A stretch of 10,422 bases of DNA from Clostridia bacterium (GTDB lineage: Bacteria > Bacillota > Clostridia > Christensenellales > Aristaeellaceae). The stretch is taken from positions 1 through 10,422 of the forward strand of contig CAAEUQ010000117.1 in the NCBI GenBank assembly GCA_900759005.1, read 5' to 3'. The notes beneath the pieces are model-generated. The model made no database searches. It was not told where the DNA came from and was given only the letters and a program-made list of their open reading frames with translations. Positions 1 through 6,476 of the stretch are shown piece by piece (the stretch's first letter is position 1; every line of letters begins with the position of its first letter). A program made the position numbers and the translations under genes.

Positions 1-20
1 AGCTTGCTCCCCCGTCCACC

Positions 21-49
21 AGCTTGTCAAAAAGATTTTTTGACAGGCT
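21..49. repeat. Inverted repeat AGCTTGTCAAAAA / TTTTTGACAGGCT
   Basis: The two 13-base arms (21-33 and 37-49) flank the loop GAT and pair along their whole length apart from one G-T wobble. The inner arms TGTCAAAAA and TTTTTGACA match perfectly. The hairpin could form in RNA from either strand. The U-run lies inside the 3' arm rather than after it, so this is not a textbook terminator. It may belong to a transcript entering from the left, or be a dispersed intergenic palindrome. Only one copy is present in the window. Confidence 0.6.
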
Positions 50-51
50 GC

Positions 52-91
52 GCGAATCGAGCCGGATAGCGGCTCGATTCGCTTACTTTTT
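52..91 (+). terminator. Rho-independent terminator
   Basis: A perfect 13-bp stem (52-64 with 70-82, GCGAATCGAGCCG and its complement) has the five-base loop GATAG. It is followed after TTAC by TTTTT (87-91), so it reads as a plus-strand terminator. It probably ends a gene lying left of the window. On the minus strand, downstream of the MATE gene, the same stem is preceded by A's but not followed by T's, so it is not an obvious terminator for that gene. The remaining bases up to 166 show no gene. Confidence 0.75.
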
Positions 92-166
92 GCTCGGCGG
101 TGCCTGTTGACGCTGCCATGCTTAATCGAATTCCCATTAAATCAGAACGTGACGCATTCGCTTATT

Positions 167-1552
167 TTATTCCACCATCACACTCTTTTTCTTCCATTTG
201 CCTCTCTTATAGAAGATGCTGGTAATCACTGCGCCGGAGATCCAGGCGATCAGAAGCGAAATAAACAATGCGTCCGGCGTGCCGTTCGGCTGTGCTTCCG
301 AGCGCGTAAGATAGGCGATCAGGTATGCCAGCGGCATTCGAATCACAACCGTTGTGACCAGCGAAATCCACATCGGCGTCACCGTATCGCCCGCGCCACG
401 CATGACGCCCGACAGACTTTGCGTAATCGCCATTGCGATATAGCCCACGGCGAGAATCTTCATCATATGCATACTCGTATCCACAACCGCCTGCGTTTGC
501 GTGAACAGTCCCATTAGCGGTCGCCCGCCCAGCAGGATCATTGTAACCAGCGCTGCGGCGATTGCGAGGCCCGCGCGCAGACCCGAACGCACGCCTTCAT
601 GGACGCGATCCATTCTCCCCGCGCCGACATTCTGACCGACGAACGTCGTCAGTGCGATGCCGAATGTGAAATTCGGCAGCATCGCAAATCCGTCCACGCG
701 CATGACCACAACCGAGACCGCCATGATCATTTCGCCGAAGCTGTTCGTCAGCCGCTGAACCACGATCGACGCCATCGAGAACACCGCCTGCGTAAGTCCC
801 GATGGAAGACCCAGCCGCACGATTTCGCCCGTGAGCAGCCGATCGGGGATCAGCGATTTTCTTGTAATCTGAACGGTATCCTTCATGCGCACGAGGCGAA
901 TGACACACAGCGCGCCCGAAACCATCTGCGCGATGATCGTCGCCCACGCAACGCCCGGAACGCCCATTCTGAATTTGCATACGAACAGGAGATCCAGCGC
1001 GATATTCAGCAGGCACGCCACCACCAGAAACACCAGCGGATAGAACGAATCGCCCATGCCGCGCAGGATACCCGAAATGATATTATACGCGCCGCCGCCG
1101 AGAATGCCCAGGAAAATGATCACCAGATAGCTGACCGCCATATCCGCAACCGTGTCCGGCGTGCCGAGCAGCGTAATCAGCGGACGGGCAATCAGCGGGC
1201 CGACCAGCATCACAATCGCGCTGGAAACCAGAATCAGCGTCATGCACGAGCCGACGGTTTTCGAAAGCTCTTCCTTCTTTTTCGCTCCGTAATACTGCGC
1301 GACCATGATACCCGCGCCGGTCGAAATGCCGACGAACAGCAGAATCAGCAAATTCAGGATCGGGCCGCTCGCCCCGACCGCTGCCAGCGCGTTATCGCCC
1401 ACGTACTTGCCGACCACGATCGAATCGACCGTGTTGTACATCTGCTGCGCGAAATTGCCGATCAGCAGCGGGATTGAGAACGACGCAAGATTCGAAAGCG
1501 GTTTGCCAACCGTCATGTCCTGCGTGCCGAACATCTTCCGTAAACTTTCCAT
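167..1552 (-). CDS. MATE family multidrug/cation antiporter
   Basis: This 461-residue integral membrane protein belongs to the MATE (multi antimicrobial extrusion) family. Family members expel cationic drugs or metabolites across the cytoplasmic membrane in exchange for sodium ions or protons. Length and hydrophobicity fit the usual twelve-helix, two-lobe architecture. The N-terminal lobe carries the typical stretch VDSIVVGKYVG and NALAAVGASGP, and the central part has FRMGVPGVAWATIIAQ. The second lobe carries FVGQNVGAGR, a hallmark of these clostridial MATE proteins. The C-terminus is lysine-rich (KRGKWKKK) and cytosolic by the positive-inside rule. An in-frame ATG at 1618 would give 483 residues, but it lies upstream of the predicted promoter. 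The ATG at 1552 sits 8 bases after GAGAGGA, so I start there. The gene is divergent from the oxidoreductase operon. The substrate cannot be predicted, and no close subgroup (NorM, DinF, MepA) is claimed. Confidence 0.93.
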   Translation of the reverse strand: MESLRKMFGTQDMTVGKPLSNLASFSIPLLIGNFAQQMYNTVDSIVVGKYVGDNALAAVGASGPILNLLILLFVGISTGAGIMVAQYYGAKKKEELSKTVGSCMTLILVSSAIVMLVGPLIARPLITLLGTPDTVADMAVSYLVIIFLGILGGGAYNIISGILRGMGDSFYPLVFLVVACLLNIALDLLFVCKFRMGVPGVAWATIIAQMVSGALCVIRLVRMKDTVQITRKSLIPDRLLTGEIVRLGLPSGLTQAVFSMASIVVQRLTNSFGEMIMAVSVVVMRVDGFAMLPNFTFGIALTTFVGQNVGAGRMDRVHEGVRSGLRAGLAIAAALVTMILLGGRPLMGLFTQTQAVVDTSMHMMKILAVGYIAMAITQSLSGVMRGAGDTVTPMWISLVTTVVIRMPLAYLIAYLTRSEAQPNGTPDALFISLLIAWISGAVITSIFYKRGKWKKKSVMVE

Positions 1553-1560
1553 GCCAATAA

Positions 1561-1567
1561 TCCTCTC
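1561..1567 (-). promoter_or_regulatory. RBS deciding the MATE gene start
   Basis: On the minus strand this reads GAGAGGA and ends 8 bases before the ATG at 1552. No comparable site precedes the longer in-frame ATG at 1618. This supports the 461-residue product. Confidence 0.75.
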
Positions 1568-1585
1568 TATCATTTCTCTCGTTTC

Positions 1586-1614
1586 AGAATAACATGAAAA
1601 CGCCCGTCTTGCAA
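1586..1614 (-). promoter_or_regulatory. Promoter of the MATE gene (minus strand)
   Basis: On the minus strand, TTGCAA (1614-1609) serves as -35 and TATTCT (1591-1586) as -10, with exactly 17 bases between them. The -10 box is preceded by TGT, giving an extended -10 (TGTTATTCT). Each hexamer matches the sigma-A consensus at 4 of 6 positions. Transcription would begin near 1579, about 27 bases before the start codon. The -35 hexamer is a palindrome and is shared with the divergent promoter. Confidence 0.6.
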
Positions 1615-1637
1615 GCATTTTGAAAAATTGATATAAT
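1609..1637 (+). promoter_or_regulatory. Promoter of the oxidoreductase/MBL operon (plus strand)
   Basis: The -35 TTGCAA (1609-1614) and a perfect -10 TATAAT (1632-1637) are 17 bases apart. TGA directly before the -10 makes it an extended -10 (TGATATAAT). The predicted transcript starts near 1644, leaving a short leader that contains GGAGG (1653-1657) 8 bases before the ATG at 1666. The -35 is used in both directions. Confidence 0.75.
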
Positions 1638-1665
1638 AAGAAAAAAAGCTCTGGAGGTTTCGATT

Positions 1666-2784
1666 ATGAAAACCATCGGCGTCGGTCTGATCGGCTGGGG
1701 ATTCATGGGGCGCACGCACACTGAGGCGCTGCGCAATATCGCACTTTTTTATCCGGACGCGGATTTCCGCGTTTCACTCGAGCACGTCTGTTCGCGCCGC
1801 ATCGAAAAAGCGCGCGAAGCGGCGGAAATTTGCGGCTATAAGCGCTATACCGACGATTACCGCGTTCTGCTCGCCGATCCGTCGGTCGATGTCGTTTCCA
1901 TCTGCACGCCGAACGCACAGCACGAGGAAATGGCAATCGCCGCGCTGAACGCCGGAAAGCACGTGTATATCGATAAGCCGCTCGCCGTAACCTATGAAAG
2001 CGCGCAGCGCATCGCAGACGCGGCGAAAAACGCGCCGGGCAAAACGCGCATGGTATTTAACAATCGCTATACACCCGCGATGCTGCGCGCAAAAGAGCTG
2101 GTCGACGAGGGTAAAATCGGCGAAATTCTGTCATTCGAGGCGCGATATCTGCATTCGGGCTCGATTGATCCGAACCGTCCGATCGGCTGGAAGCAGCAAA
2201 TGCAGGGCGGCGTGCTGTTGGATCTCGGCAGTCATGCGCTCGATCTGCTCACGCATCTGATCGGCTATCCCGCGCGCGTGACCAGCCGTTTCCGCACGCT
2301 ATACGCCCAGCGCCCGACAAAATCCGGCGAAACCGAACGCGCGCTTTCTGAGGATCAGGCGCTGATCCTGATGGAAATGCCGAACGGCGCGCTCGGCACG
2401 GTTGAAGCCAGCAAAATCGCCACCGGAACCAACGATGAATTCACTCTCGAGCTGCGCGGCACAAACGGCGCGCTCAAATGGAACGCGATGGATCCGAATT
2501 ACGTCTATTATTATGATCAGACGCTGCCGGAACGCCCGCTGGGCGGTCTGCGCGGATTTACGCAGATCGAATCCGTGCAGCGCTATCCCGCGCCGGGTGG
2601 GAGCTTCCTGCCGCCAAAGAACGCCATCGGCTGGGATCGCGGGCATCTGCATTGCTATTTTACATTCCTGAATGCGATTGCGCACGGCGAAACGCCGGAA
2701 AACAGCGTGTTCGACGGCGCAAGGCTGCAAAAACTGCTCGAAACCATTCGCGAAGCGGATGGAAAATGGATGGAGGTCGATTGA
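1666..2784 (+). CDS. Gfo/Idh/MocA family NAD(P)-dependent oxidoreductase
   Basis: This 372-residue cytosolic protein is of the usual length for the Gfo/Idh/MocA family, whose members oxidise or reduce hydroxyl groups on sugars, inositols and related polyols with NAD(P). The Rossmann domain starts at the N-terminus with GLIGWGFMG (the GxGxxG glycines are residues 10, 12 and 15). The family lysine motif appears as DKPLAV at residues 103-108 (usually EKP), with Lys104 the expected catalytic residue. The C-terminal alpha/beta domain carries GGVLLDLGSHALD (181-193), giving the conserved Asp186 and His190. The start follows GGAGG by 8 bases. Its stop codon abuts the start codon of the downstream MBL lipoprotein gene, so the two are co-transcribed and probably translationally coupled. 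The specific sugar or polyol cannot be assigned, and no transporter or kinase of a sugar pathway is adjacent. Confidence 0.93.
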   Translation: MKTIGVGLIGWGFMGRTHTEALRNIALFYPDADFRVSLEHVCSRRIEKAREAAEICGYKRYTDDYRVLLADPSVDVVSICTPNAQHEEMAIAALNAGKHVYIDKPLAVTYESAQRIADAAKNAPGKTRMVFNNRYTPAMLRAKELVDEGKIGEILSFEARYLHSGSIDPNRPIGWKQQMQGGVLLDLGSHALDLLTHLIGYPARVTSRFRTLYAQRPTKSGETERALSEDQALILMEMPNGALGTVEASKIATGTNDEFTLELRGTNGALKWNAMDPNYVYYYDQTLPERPLGGLRGFTQIESVQRYPAPGGSFLPPKNAIGWDRGHLHCYFTFLNAIAHGETPENSVFDGARLQKLLETIREADGKWMEVD

Positions 2785-3930
2785 TTGAAAAAGAAGCTGA
2801 TTCTCGCGCTGCTCGTTCTGTGCGCGATGCTGTCGAGCTGCGCAGGCGCCGAAACGGAATTATACGCCGCGAGCGTCGGCAAGGCGGATGCGATTCTCCT
2901 GAAGGTAAACGGCGCGGCGTGCCTGATCGACGCAGGGTATCTGCGCTCGCGCGGCAAAATACTGTACGCAATGCGGCAGCTCGGCGTTTCGCAGCTGGAT
3001 GCGGTGATTTTAACGCACACCGATTCCGACCATGCCGACGGTCTTGAATGGCTCGCCGAAAGCGATATTCCCGTCGGGACATGGTATGCATCCAAATATT
3101 TCACGGGCGTAAAGGAAAAAAAGCATCCGGCGATTCAGGCGGCAAACGCGCGCGGACAGGAGGTCGTATGGCTTTCCGCGGGCGATACGATTGCACTGGG
3201 CGGCGCAACGCTGAACGTCCTTTCGCCGATTCAGCCCGCCAATACGAAGGAGAACGACAATTCTCTGGTCATGATGCTCGAATCCGCAGACGGGCGAATT
3301 CTGCTCGCGGGCGATATGGAGCTTCCGGAGGAAGAGATTCTCTTAAATTCCGGTGCGGACTTATCCTGCGATGTACTCAAAGTCGCCAATCACGCCGATG
3401 ACGACACGACCAGTGAAGCGTTCGCGCACGCGGCAAGCCCGAAGCTCGCAATCGTTTCTACCGACAGCTATGAAAAGCCGTCCACGCCGGACGCGGCGGT
3501 ACTCGCGCGACTGGGAGCCGTCGGCGCGCAAATCGCGGTCACACAGGAAACGACCGGCGGACTGCTCGTGCGACTGAATAATGGAAGCGTTTCGCTGGAT
3601 AAAGTCGAATTGCCGGATGCGCGCAGCGATATCGCGATTGAGAGCGTTGTTCCCGGCGACGACCTGATCGTCATTGCCAATCGCGGAAGCGAAAAAATCG
3701 ATTTAAGCGACTGGTATCTGATCTCCAGTCGCGGCGGCGAATGGTACGTCTTTCCGAAGGACACAAGCCTCGCGCCGAATGGAACGCTTACGATCGGCAC
3801 AAATTCAAGCGACGCGCCCACCGATCTTATCTGGGACGATAAAAAAGTCGTCCACAAATCCGAAACGGACGTGATCACCCTTTACGATGCAAGCGGCGCG
3901 GTCGTTTCCGAAATGTCGAACGGACTGTAA
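2785..3930 (+). CDS. ComEC-like metallo-beta-lactamase lipoprotein with C-terminal lamin-tail domain
   Basis: The 381-residue product has a lysine-rich signal peptide and a lipobox LSSC with the lipidated Cys at residue 19, so it should be anchored outside the cytoplasmic membrane. Residues about 24-270 form a metallo-beta-lactamase fold of the ComEC-hydrolase type. The metal motif is HTDSDHADG (78-86; HxDxDH, where Asp replaces the second His, as in many ComEC-like proteins). GDME (176-179) follows, then VLKVANHADDDTTSE (197-211). That last segment corresponds to the usual LKVxHHGS...TSE with the first His replaced by Asn. Residues about 281-381 resemble a lamin-tail domain (VIANRGSEKIDLSDWYL, then APNGTLTIGTNS and DVITLYDASGAVV). 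The start is TTG, directly after the upstream TGA. GGAGG (2772-2776) lies 8 bases ahead, inside the oxidoreductase gene. The likely activity is phosphodiesterase or nuclease-like hydrolysis, but the substrate is unknown. Confidence 0.87.
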   Translation: MKKKLILALLVLCAMLSSCAGAETELYAASVGKADAILLKVNGAACLIDAGYLRSRGKILYAMRQLGVSQLDAVILTHTDSDHADGLEWLAESDIPVGTWYASKYFTGVKEKKHPAIQAANARGQEVVWLSAGDTIALGGATLNVLSPIQPANTKENDNSLVMMLESADGRILLAGDMELPEEEILLNSGADLSCDVLKVANHADDDTTSEAFAHAASPKLAIVSTDSYEKPSTPDAAVLARLGAVGAQIAVTQETTGGLLVRLNNGSVSLDKVELPDARSDIAIESVVPGDDLIVIANRGSEKIDLSDWYLISSRGGEWYVFPKDTSLAPNGTLTIGTNSSDAPTDLIWDDKKVVHKSETDVITLYDASGAVVSEMSNGL

Positions 3931-3975
3931 AAACAATTCCCGACCTCCAAAATGCGGAAGTCGGGAATACTTTTT
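3929..3975. terminator. Bidirectional terminator between convergent operons
   Basis: A perfect 9-bp stem (ATTCCCGAC 3936-3944 with GTCGGGAAT 3960-3968) can extend inward by three more pairs past a mismatch. It is followed by TTTTT (3971-3975) on the plus strand and preceded by AAAAA (3929-3933), which are U's on the minus strand. The U-tracts overlap the stop codons of both flanking genes, so one element ends both the MBL operon and the DUF1538/PII operon within 43 bases. Confidence 0.85.
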
Positions 3976-4636
3976 ATCCCAATCGAATCAGCCGGTCGAT
4001 TGGCAGCGCGCAGAGCAGCGCCTGATCCGGCGTGTGAATGCCGTGGTGCTCGGTGATCGCGTCCATGATGGCGTTTCGATGCTCCTTCAGGCACGCGATG
4101 ATCAGCACTTCCTTTTCATCCTGAAGCGTGATTCCGTGGAACTGTTCGAGATGATCCGCGCCGACCCAGCGGCTGCGCATGACTGTTCCGCCCGTCGCGC
4201 CTGCCTTGCACGCAGTCTGCATCACCGGATCGGTCGAGCCCTGATTGACGGAAACGATAATCAGGCTGTGTTCCTTTTCATTGTGCATGGGAATTCCTCC
4301 TTCCACGGGCGCGGCGCCCGAAAACGCAGTGGCGATAAAATGCGATACGGCAGTCATTCGAATGCTGAACGCAATGCCGCGCACGCTCAGAATGCCGCGC
4401 AGATCGTCGTTTAGCTTTTCCAGAAGCCCTTCGACCGCGCTTTCCGGCGCGATGCTCAAAAGCAAATCCTTTTCCCTTCCGGAAAGCCCCAGCATATTCA
4501 GAATTTCGGAGCTCGCCGTGCCGCTTGCCGCCATCTGCAAATGCAGCGTCACGCCGTTTTGCTCATACAGCTTCGCAAGCGCCCATCCATCGCCGCGGTT
4601 CACGATCGTAAACAGCGCCTTCATCCGCTCGGTCAT
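3974..4636 (-). CDS. Tandem PII-like regulatory protein (DUF1538 partner)
   Basis: The 220-residue soluble protein is annotated in relatives as a P-II family nitrogen regulator. PII proteins are small-molecule sensors that bind and control transporters and enzymes. It contains two PII-like ferredoxin-fold units. The first (about 6-97) starts KALFTIVNRGDGWALAKL. The second (about 122-217) starts HSLIIVSVNQGSTDPVMQ and carries GATGGTVMRSRWVGAD (146-161), EKEVLIIAC and LCALPIDRLIRL. The second unit keeps the conserved core. The first is more diverged and lacks the GGTV turn. The linker (about 98-121) is rich in Ala and Gly. The start ATG overlaps the stop of the DUF1538 gene (ATGA), and AGGAGG lies 7 bases upstream inside that gene, so the two products are probably made together and interact. 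The ligand is unknown, and the canonical uridylylated Tyr of GlnB is not seen at the equivalent turn. Confidence 0.8.
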   Translation of the reverse strand: MTERMKALFTIVNRGDGWALAKLYEQNGVTLHLQMAASGTASSEILNMLGLSGREKDLLLSIAPESAVEGLLEKLNDDLRGILSVRGIAFSIRMTAVSHFIATAFSGAAPVEGGIPMHNEKEHSLIIVSVNQGSTDPVMQTACKAGATGGTVMRSRWVGADHLEQFHGITLQDEKEVLIIACLKEHRNAIMDAITEHHGIHTPDQALLCALPIDRLIRLG

Positions 4637-6168
4637 GCGTCTCCCTCCTCGTCATAATACCATACAAAGTCGGTCTTTACGACTGCGGTCGGCGCGGGGC
4701 TGTGTCCGCGGCGGCGCAGCTGATCGCGCAGTCCCAGCAGCTGAATCGTCACCAGCGGGGTCATCGCAACCATCGCGACGATGCCGAACGCCTCCGTCAT
4801 CATATTCCCGCCCAGCGCTTCGCACGCGCCCATCGCGAGCGGACTCAAAAACGCCGCGGTCATCGGGCCGGACGCCACGCCGCCGGAGTCGAACGCCACG
4901 CCGGTAAATATCTGCGATACGCGGAACGTCATCAGAAGCGCAATCGCGTAGCCCGGAATCAAAAACCACAGAATCGAAATGCCGGTCAGGATTCTCAGCA
5001 TCGCCATGCCGACCGACAACGCCACGCCCACCGAAAGCCCAAGCTGCATTTCGCGCGCGGTGATATTGCCGTTCGTCAACTCCTCAACCTGTTTGTTCAG
5101 TACGTGCACCGCCGGCTCCGCCGCCACGATGAAATAGCCGATCACCATGCCGATCGGCACCAGCAGCCACGGACTCGCGCTGCCGCCGATGGATTTGCCC
5201 AGCAGATAGCCCGCGGACATGAAGCCCTCGTTCACGCCTGTCAGGAACAGAATCAGTCCGATCGTCGTATAAATCAGCCCGACCACGATTCGGCGAATCT
5301 GCCCCGCGCGGAAACGCCTGAAAAACAGCTGGAACAGCAGAAACATCGCCGCAATCGGCACCAGCGCGACCAGCACCTCGGACGCGTAATGCGGAAGCGC
5401 GATCAAAAACGCGCGCGCGGCTTCCTTTGTCGAGGCGACCTCCTGCACCTTGATCGTCGATCCTGCGACGGAATCCGGCGAATAGAAGATACTCAGCACC
5501 AGCACCGCCATCACCGAACCCACGCTGCCCAGCGCGATCAGGCCGAACGAATCGGACTGCGAATTCTTATCGCTTCGAAGCGAGGTTAAGCCGATGCCCA
5601 TCGCCATGATGAACGGCACCGTGATCGGTCCGGTCGTCACGCCGCCGGAATCAAACGCGACGGGAATAAAATCCGCCGGCGCAAACGCCGCGAGCGCAAA
5701 CGTCAAAATGTAAAACAGCAAAAGCACGTGCGAAAGCTTGAATGCGAACAGCCGCTGCAAAAGCGCAATCGCCAGAAACACGCCAACGCCCGCCGCAACC
5801 GAGAGAATCAGCACGCGATTCGGAATTGATGGCACCATCTGCGCCAGCAGCTGCAAATCCGGCTCCGCAATCGTAATCAGCGTGCCCAGCACAAAGCAAA
5901 TCAGTGCCGGCAGCGCCAGTTTACGCGCCTTGCTGATCTCCACGCCGATACCCTCGCCCATCGGCATCATCGAAAGATCCACGCCCAGCGTGAACAGCCC
6001 CATACCCAGAATCAGCATCAGCGCCCCAAACAGGAACATTACCGTCGTTCCCGTACTCAGCGGCGAAATCGTAACGCTCAAAAGCAGCACGACCCCCGTG
6101 ATCGGCAATACGGACGTGAGCGACTCGCGAACCTTTTCGCCGAGCGCACGCATCCAGCTTTGATTCAT
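4633..6168 (-). CDS. DUF1538 family multi-pass membrane protein (putative transporter)
   Basis: This 511-residue, highly hydrophobic protein of the DUF1538 family consists of two homologous halves. Each half runs through a first hydrophobic block, an acidic AEP motif (101-103; AEP again at 350-352), a long re-entrant or helical region, and the signature VAFDSGGV (170-177 and 424-431) followed by a Gly/Pro-rich segment (TTGPITVPF; ASGPMTAAF) and a last helix beginning with FG. This fold-repeat architecture is typical of secondary transporters and channels, but the family's substrate is not known to me. The conserved Glu of AEP and Asp of FDSGG could be ion- or substrate-binding residues (inference). 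The C-terminus is cytosolic and polar, ending in an acidic tail (DEEGDA). The start at 6168 was chosen over two ATGs further upstream because AAGGAGG precedes it by 8 bases. The gene overlaps the PII-like partner gene by four bases. Confidence 0.88.
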   Translation of the reverse strand: MNQSWMRALGEKVRESLTSVLPITGVVLLLSVTISPLSTGTTVMFLFGALMLILGMGLFTLGVDLSMMPMGEGIGVEISKARKLALPALICFVLGTLITIAEPDLQLLAQMVPSIPNRVLILSVAAGVGVFLAIALLQRLFAFKLSHVLLLFYILTFALAAFAPADFIPVAFDSGGVTTGPITVPFIMAMGIGLTSLRSDKNSQSDSFGLIALGSVGSVMAVLVLSIFYSPDSVAGSTIKVQEVASTKEAARAFLIALPHYASEVLVALVPIAAMFLLFQLFFRRFRAGQIRRIVVGLIYTTIGLILFLTGVNEGFMSAGYLLGKSIGGSASPWLLVPIGMVIGYFIVAAEPAVHVLNKQVEELTNGNITAREMQLGLSVGVALSVGMAMLRILTGISILWFLIPGYAIALLMTFRVSQIFTGVAFDSGGVASGPMTAAFLSPLAMGACEALGGNMMTEAFGIVAMVAMTPLVTIQLLGLRDQLRRRGHSPAPTAVVKTDFVWYYDEEGDA

Positions 6169-6176
6169 CTGTTCAG

Positions 6177-6183
6177 CCTCCTT
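6177..6183 (-). promoter_or_regulatory. RBS deciding the DUF1538 gene start
   Basis: On the minus strand this reads AAGGAGG, 8 bases before the ATG at 6168. The longer ORF starting at 6195 would place this site inside the coding region and has no site of its own. The shorter 511-residue product is therefore preferred. Confidence 0.8.
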
Positions 6184-6345
6184 TTTCATCCACAATCAAA
6201 CGTCTGTTAATAGGGTAACATATGCGCCCGCCCGCGGTCAACCCGCAAAGCTGTAAAGAAATTGCATAAATTTTCAGCCTTTCAATTTGCAGACAATGAA
6301 CCATTTCTGTACAAGGACTTTCCAATCCATTTTAACATAGGCTTC

Positions 6346-6375
6346 TTGAAAACGATCAAATCACTATTTTATAAT
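6346..6375 (+). promoter_or_regulatory. Promoter of the DUF1015 gene
   Basis: TTGAAA (6346-6351, 5 of 6 to consensus) and a perfect TATAAT (6370-6375) are separated by 18 bases. Predicted transcription starts near 6382, giving a leader of about 108 bases before the ATG at 6491. A dyad covers the -10 box. Confidence 0.72.
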
Positions 6376-6378
6376 AGT
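6363..6378. promoter_or_regulatory. Operator-like dyad over the -10 box
   Basis: ACTATT and AATAGT form perfect six-base inverted arms around TTAT, and the 16-base palindrome encloses the TATAAT of the promoter. A dimeric repressor bound here would block RNA polymerase. Because the sequence is AT-rich, chance symmetry is a real alternative. Confidence 0.35.
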
Positions 6379-6453
6379 AAGCAAAAAAAGGAATGCAGCG
6401 CAAAAAAACGCGGTCAAACCGGACTCCGCGCGCCGGACGCCGCCCAAATGCGC

Positions 6454-6476
6454 TTATGCTTCCCGCGCGGGCATAA
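6454..6476 (+). other. Leader hairpin just upstream of the DUF1015 RBS
   Basis: TTATGC (6454-6459) can pair with GCATAA (6471-6476) around a GC-rich loop that contains CCCGCGCGGG. The hairpin ends three bases before GGAGG (6479-6483), close enough to influence ribosome access. No known riboswitch family is recognised. Confidence 0.3.

Noticed and set aside
599..1477. Plus-strand open frame of 292 codons opposite the MATE gene
   Set aside because: The translation is dominated by Arg, His, Asp and Gln with no recognisable domain, as expected of the antisense of a hydrophobic GC-rich gene. It has no RBS, and the opposite frame encodes a clear MATE protein.
1553..1618. Longer MATE start at 1618
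   Set aside because: The 22 extra residues are not hydrophobic family sequence. The start lies upstream of the predicted promoter and lacks an RBS.
3016..3033. HxDxDH instead of HxHxDH as an active-site loss in the MBL protein
   Set aside because: Asp at this position is common in ComEC-like hydrolases, so it is not evidence of degeneration.
4702..5589. Plus-strand open frame of 295 codons opposite the DUF1538 gene
   Set aside because: It has the same Arg/His/Gln-rich antisense composition, and the real gene on the minus strand has motifs, an RBS and an operon partner.
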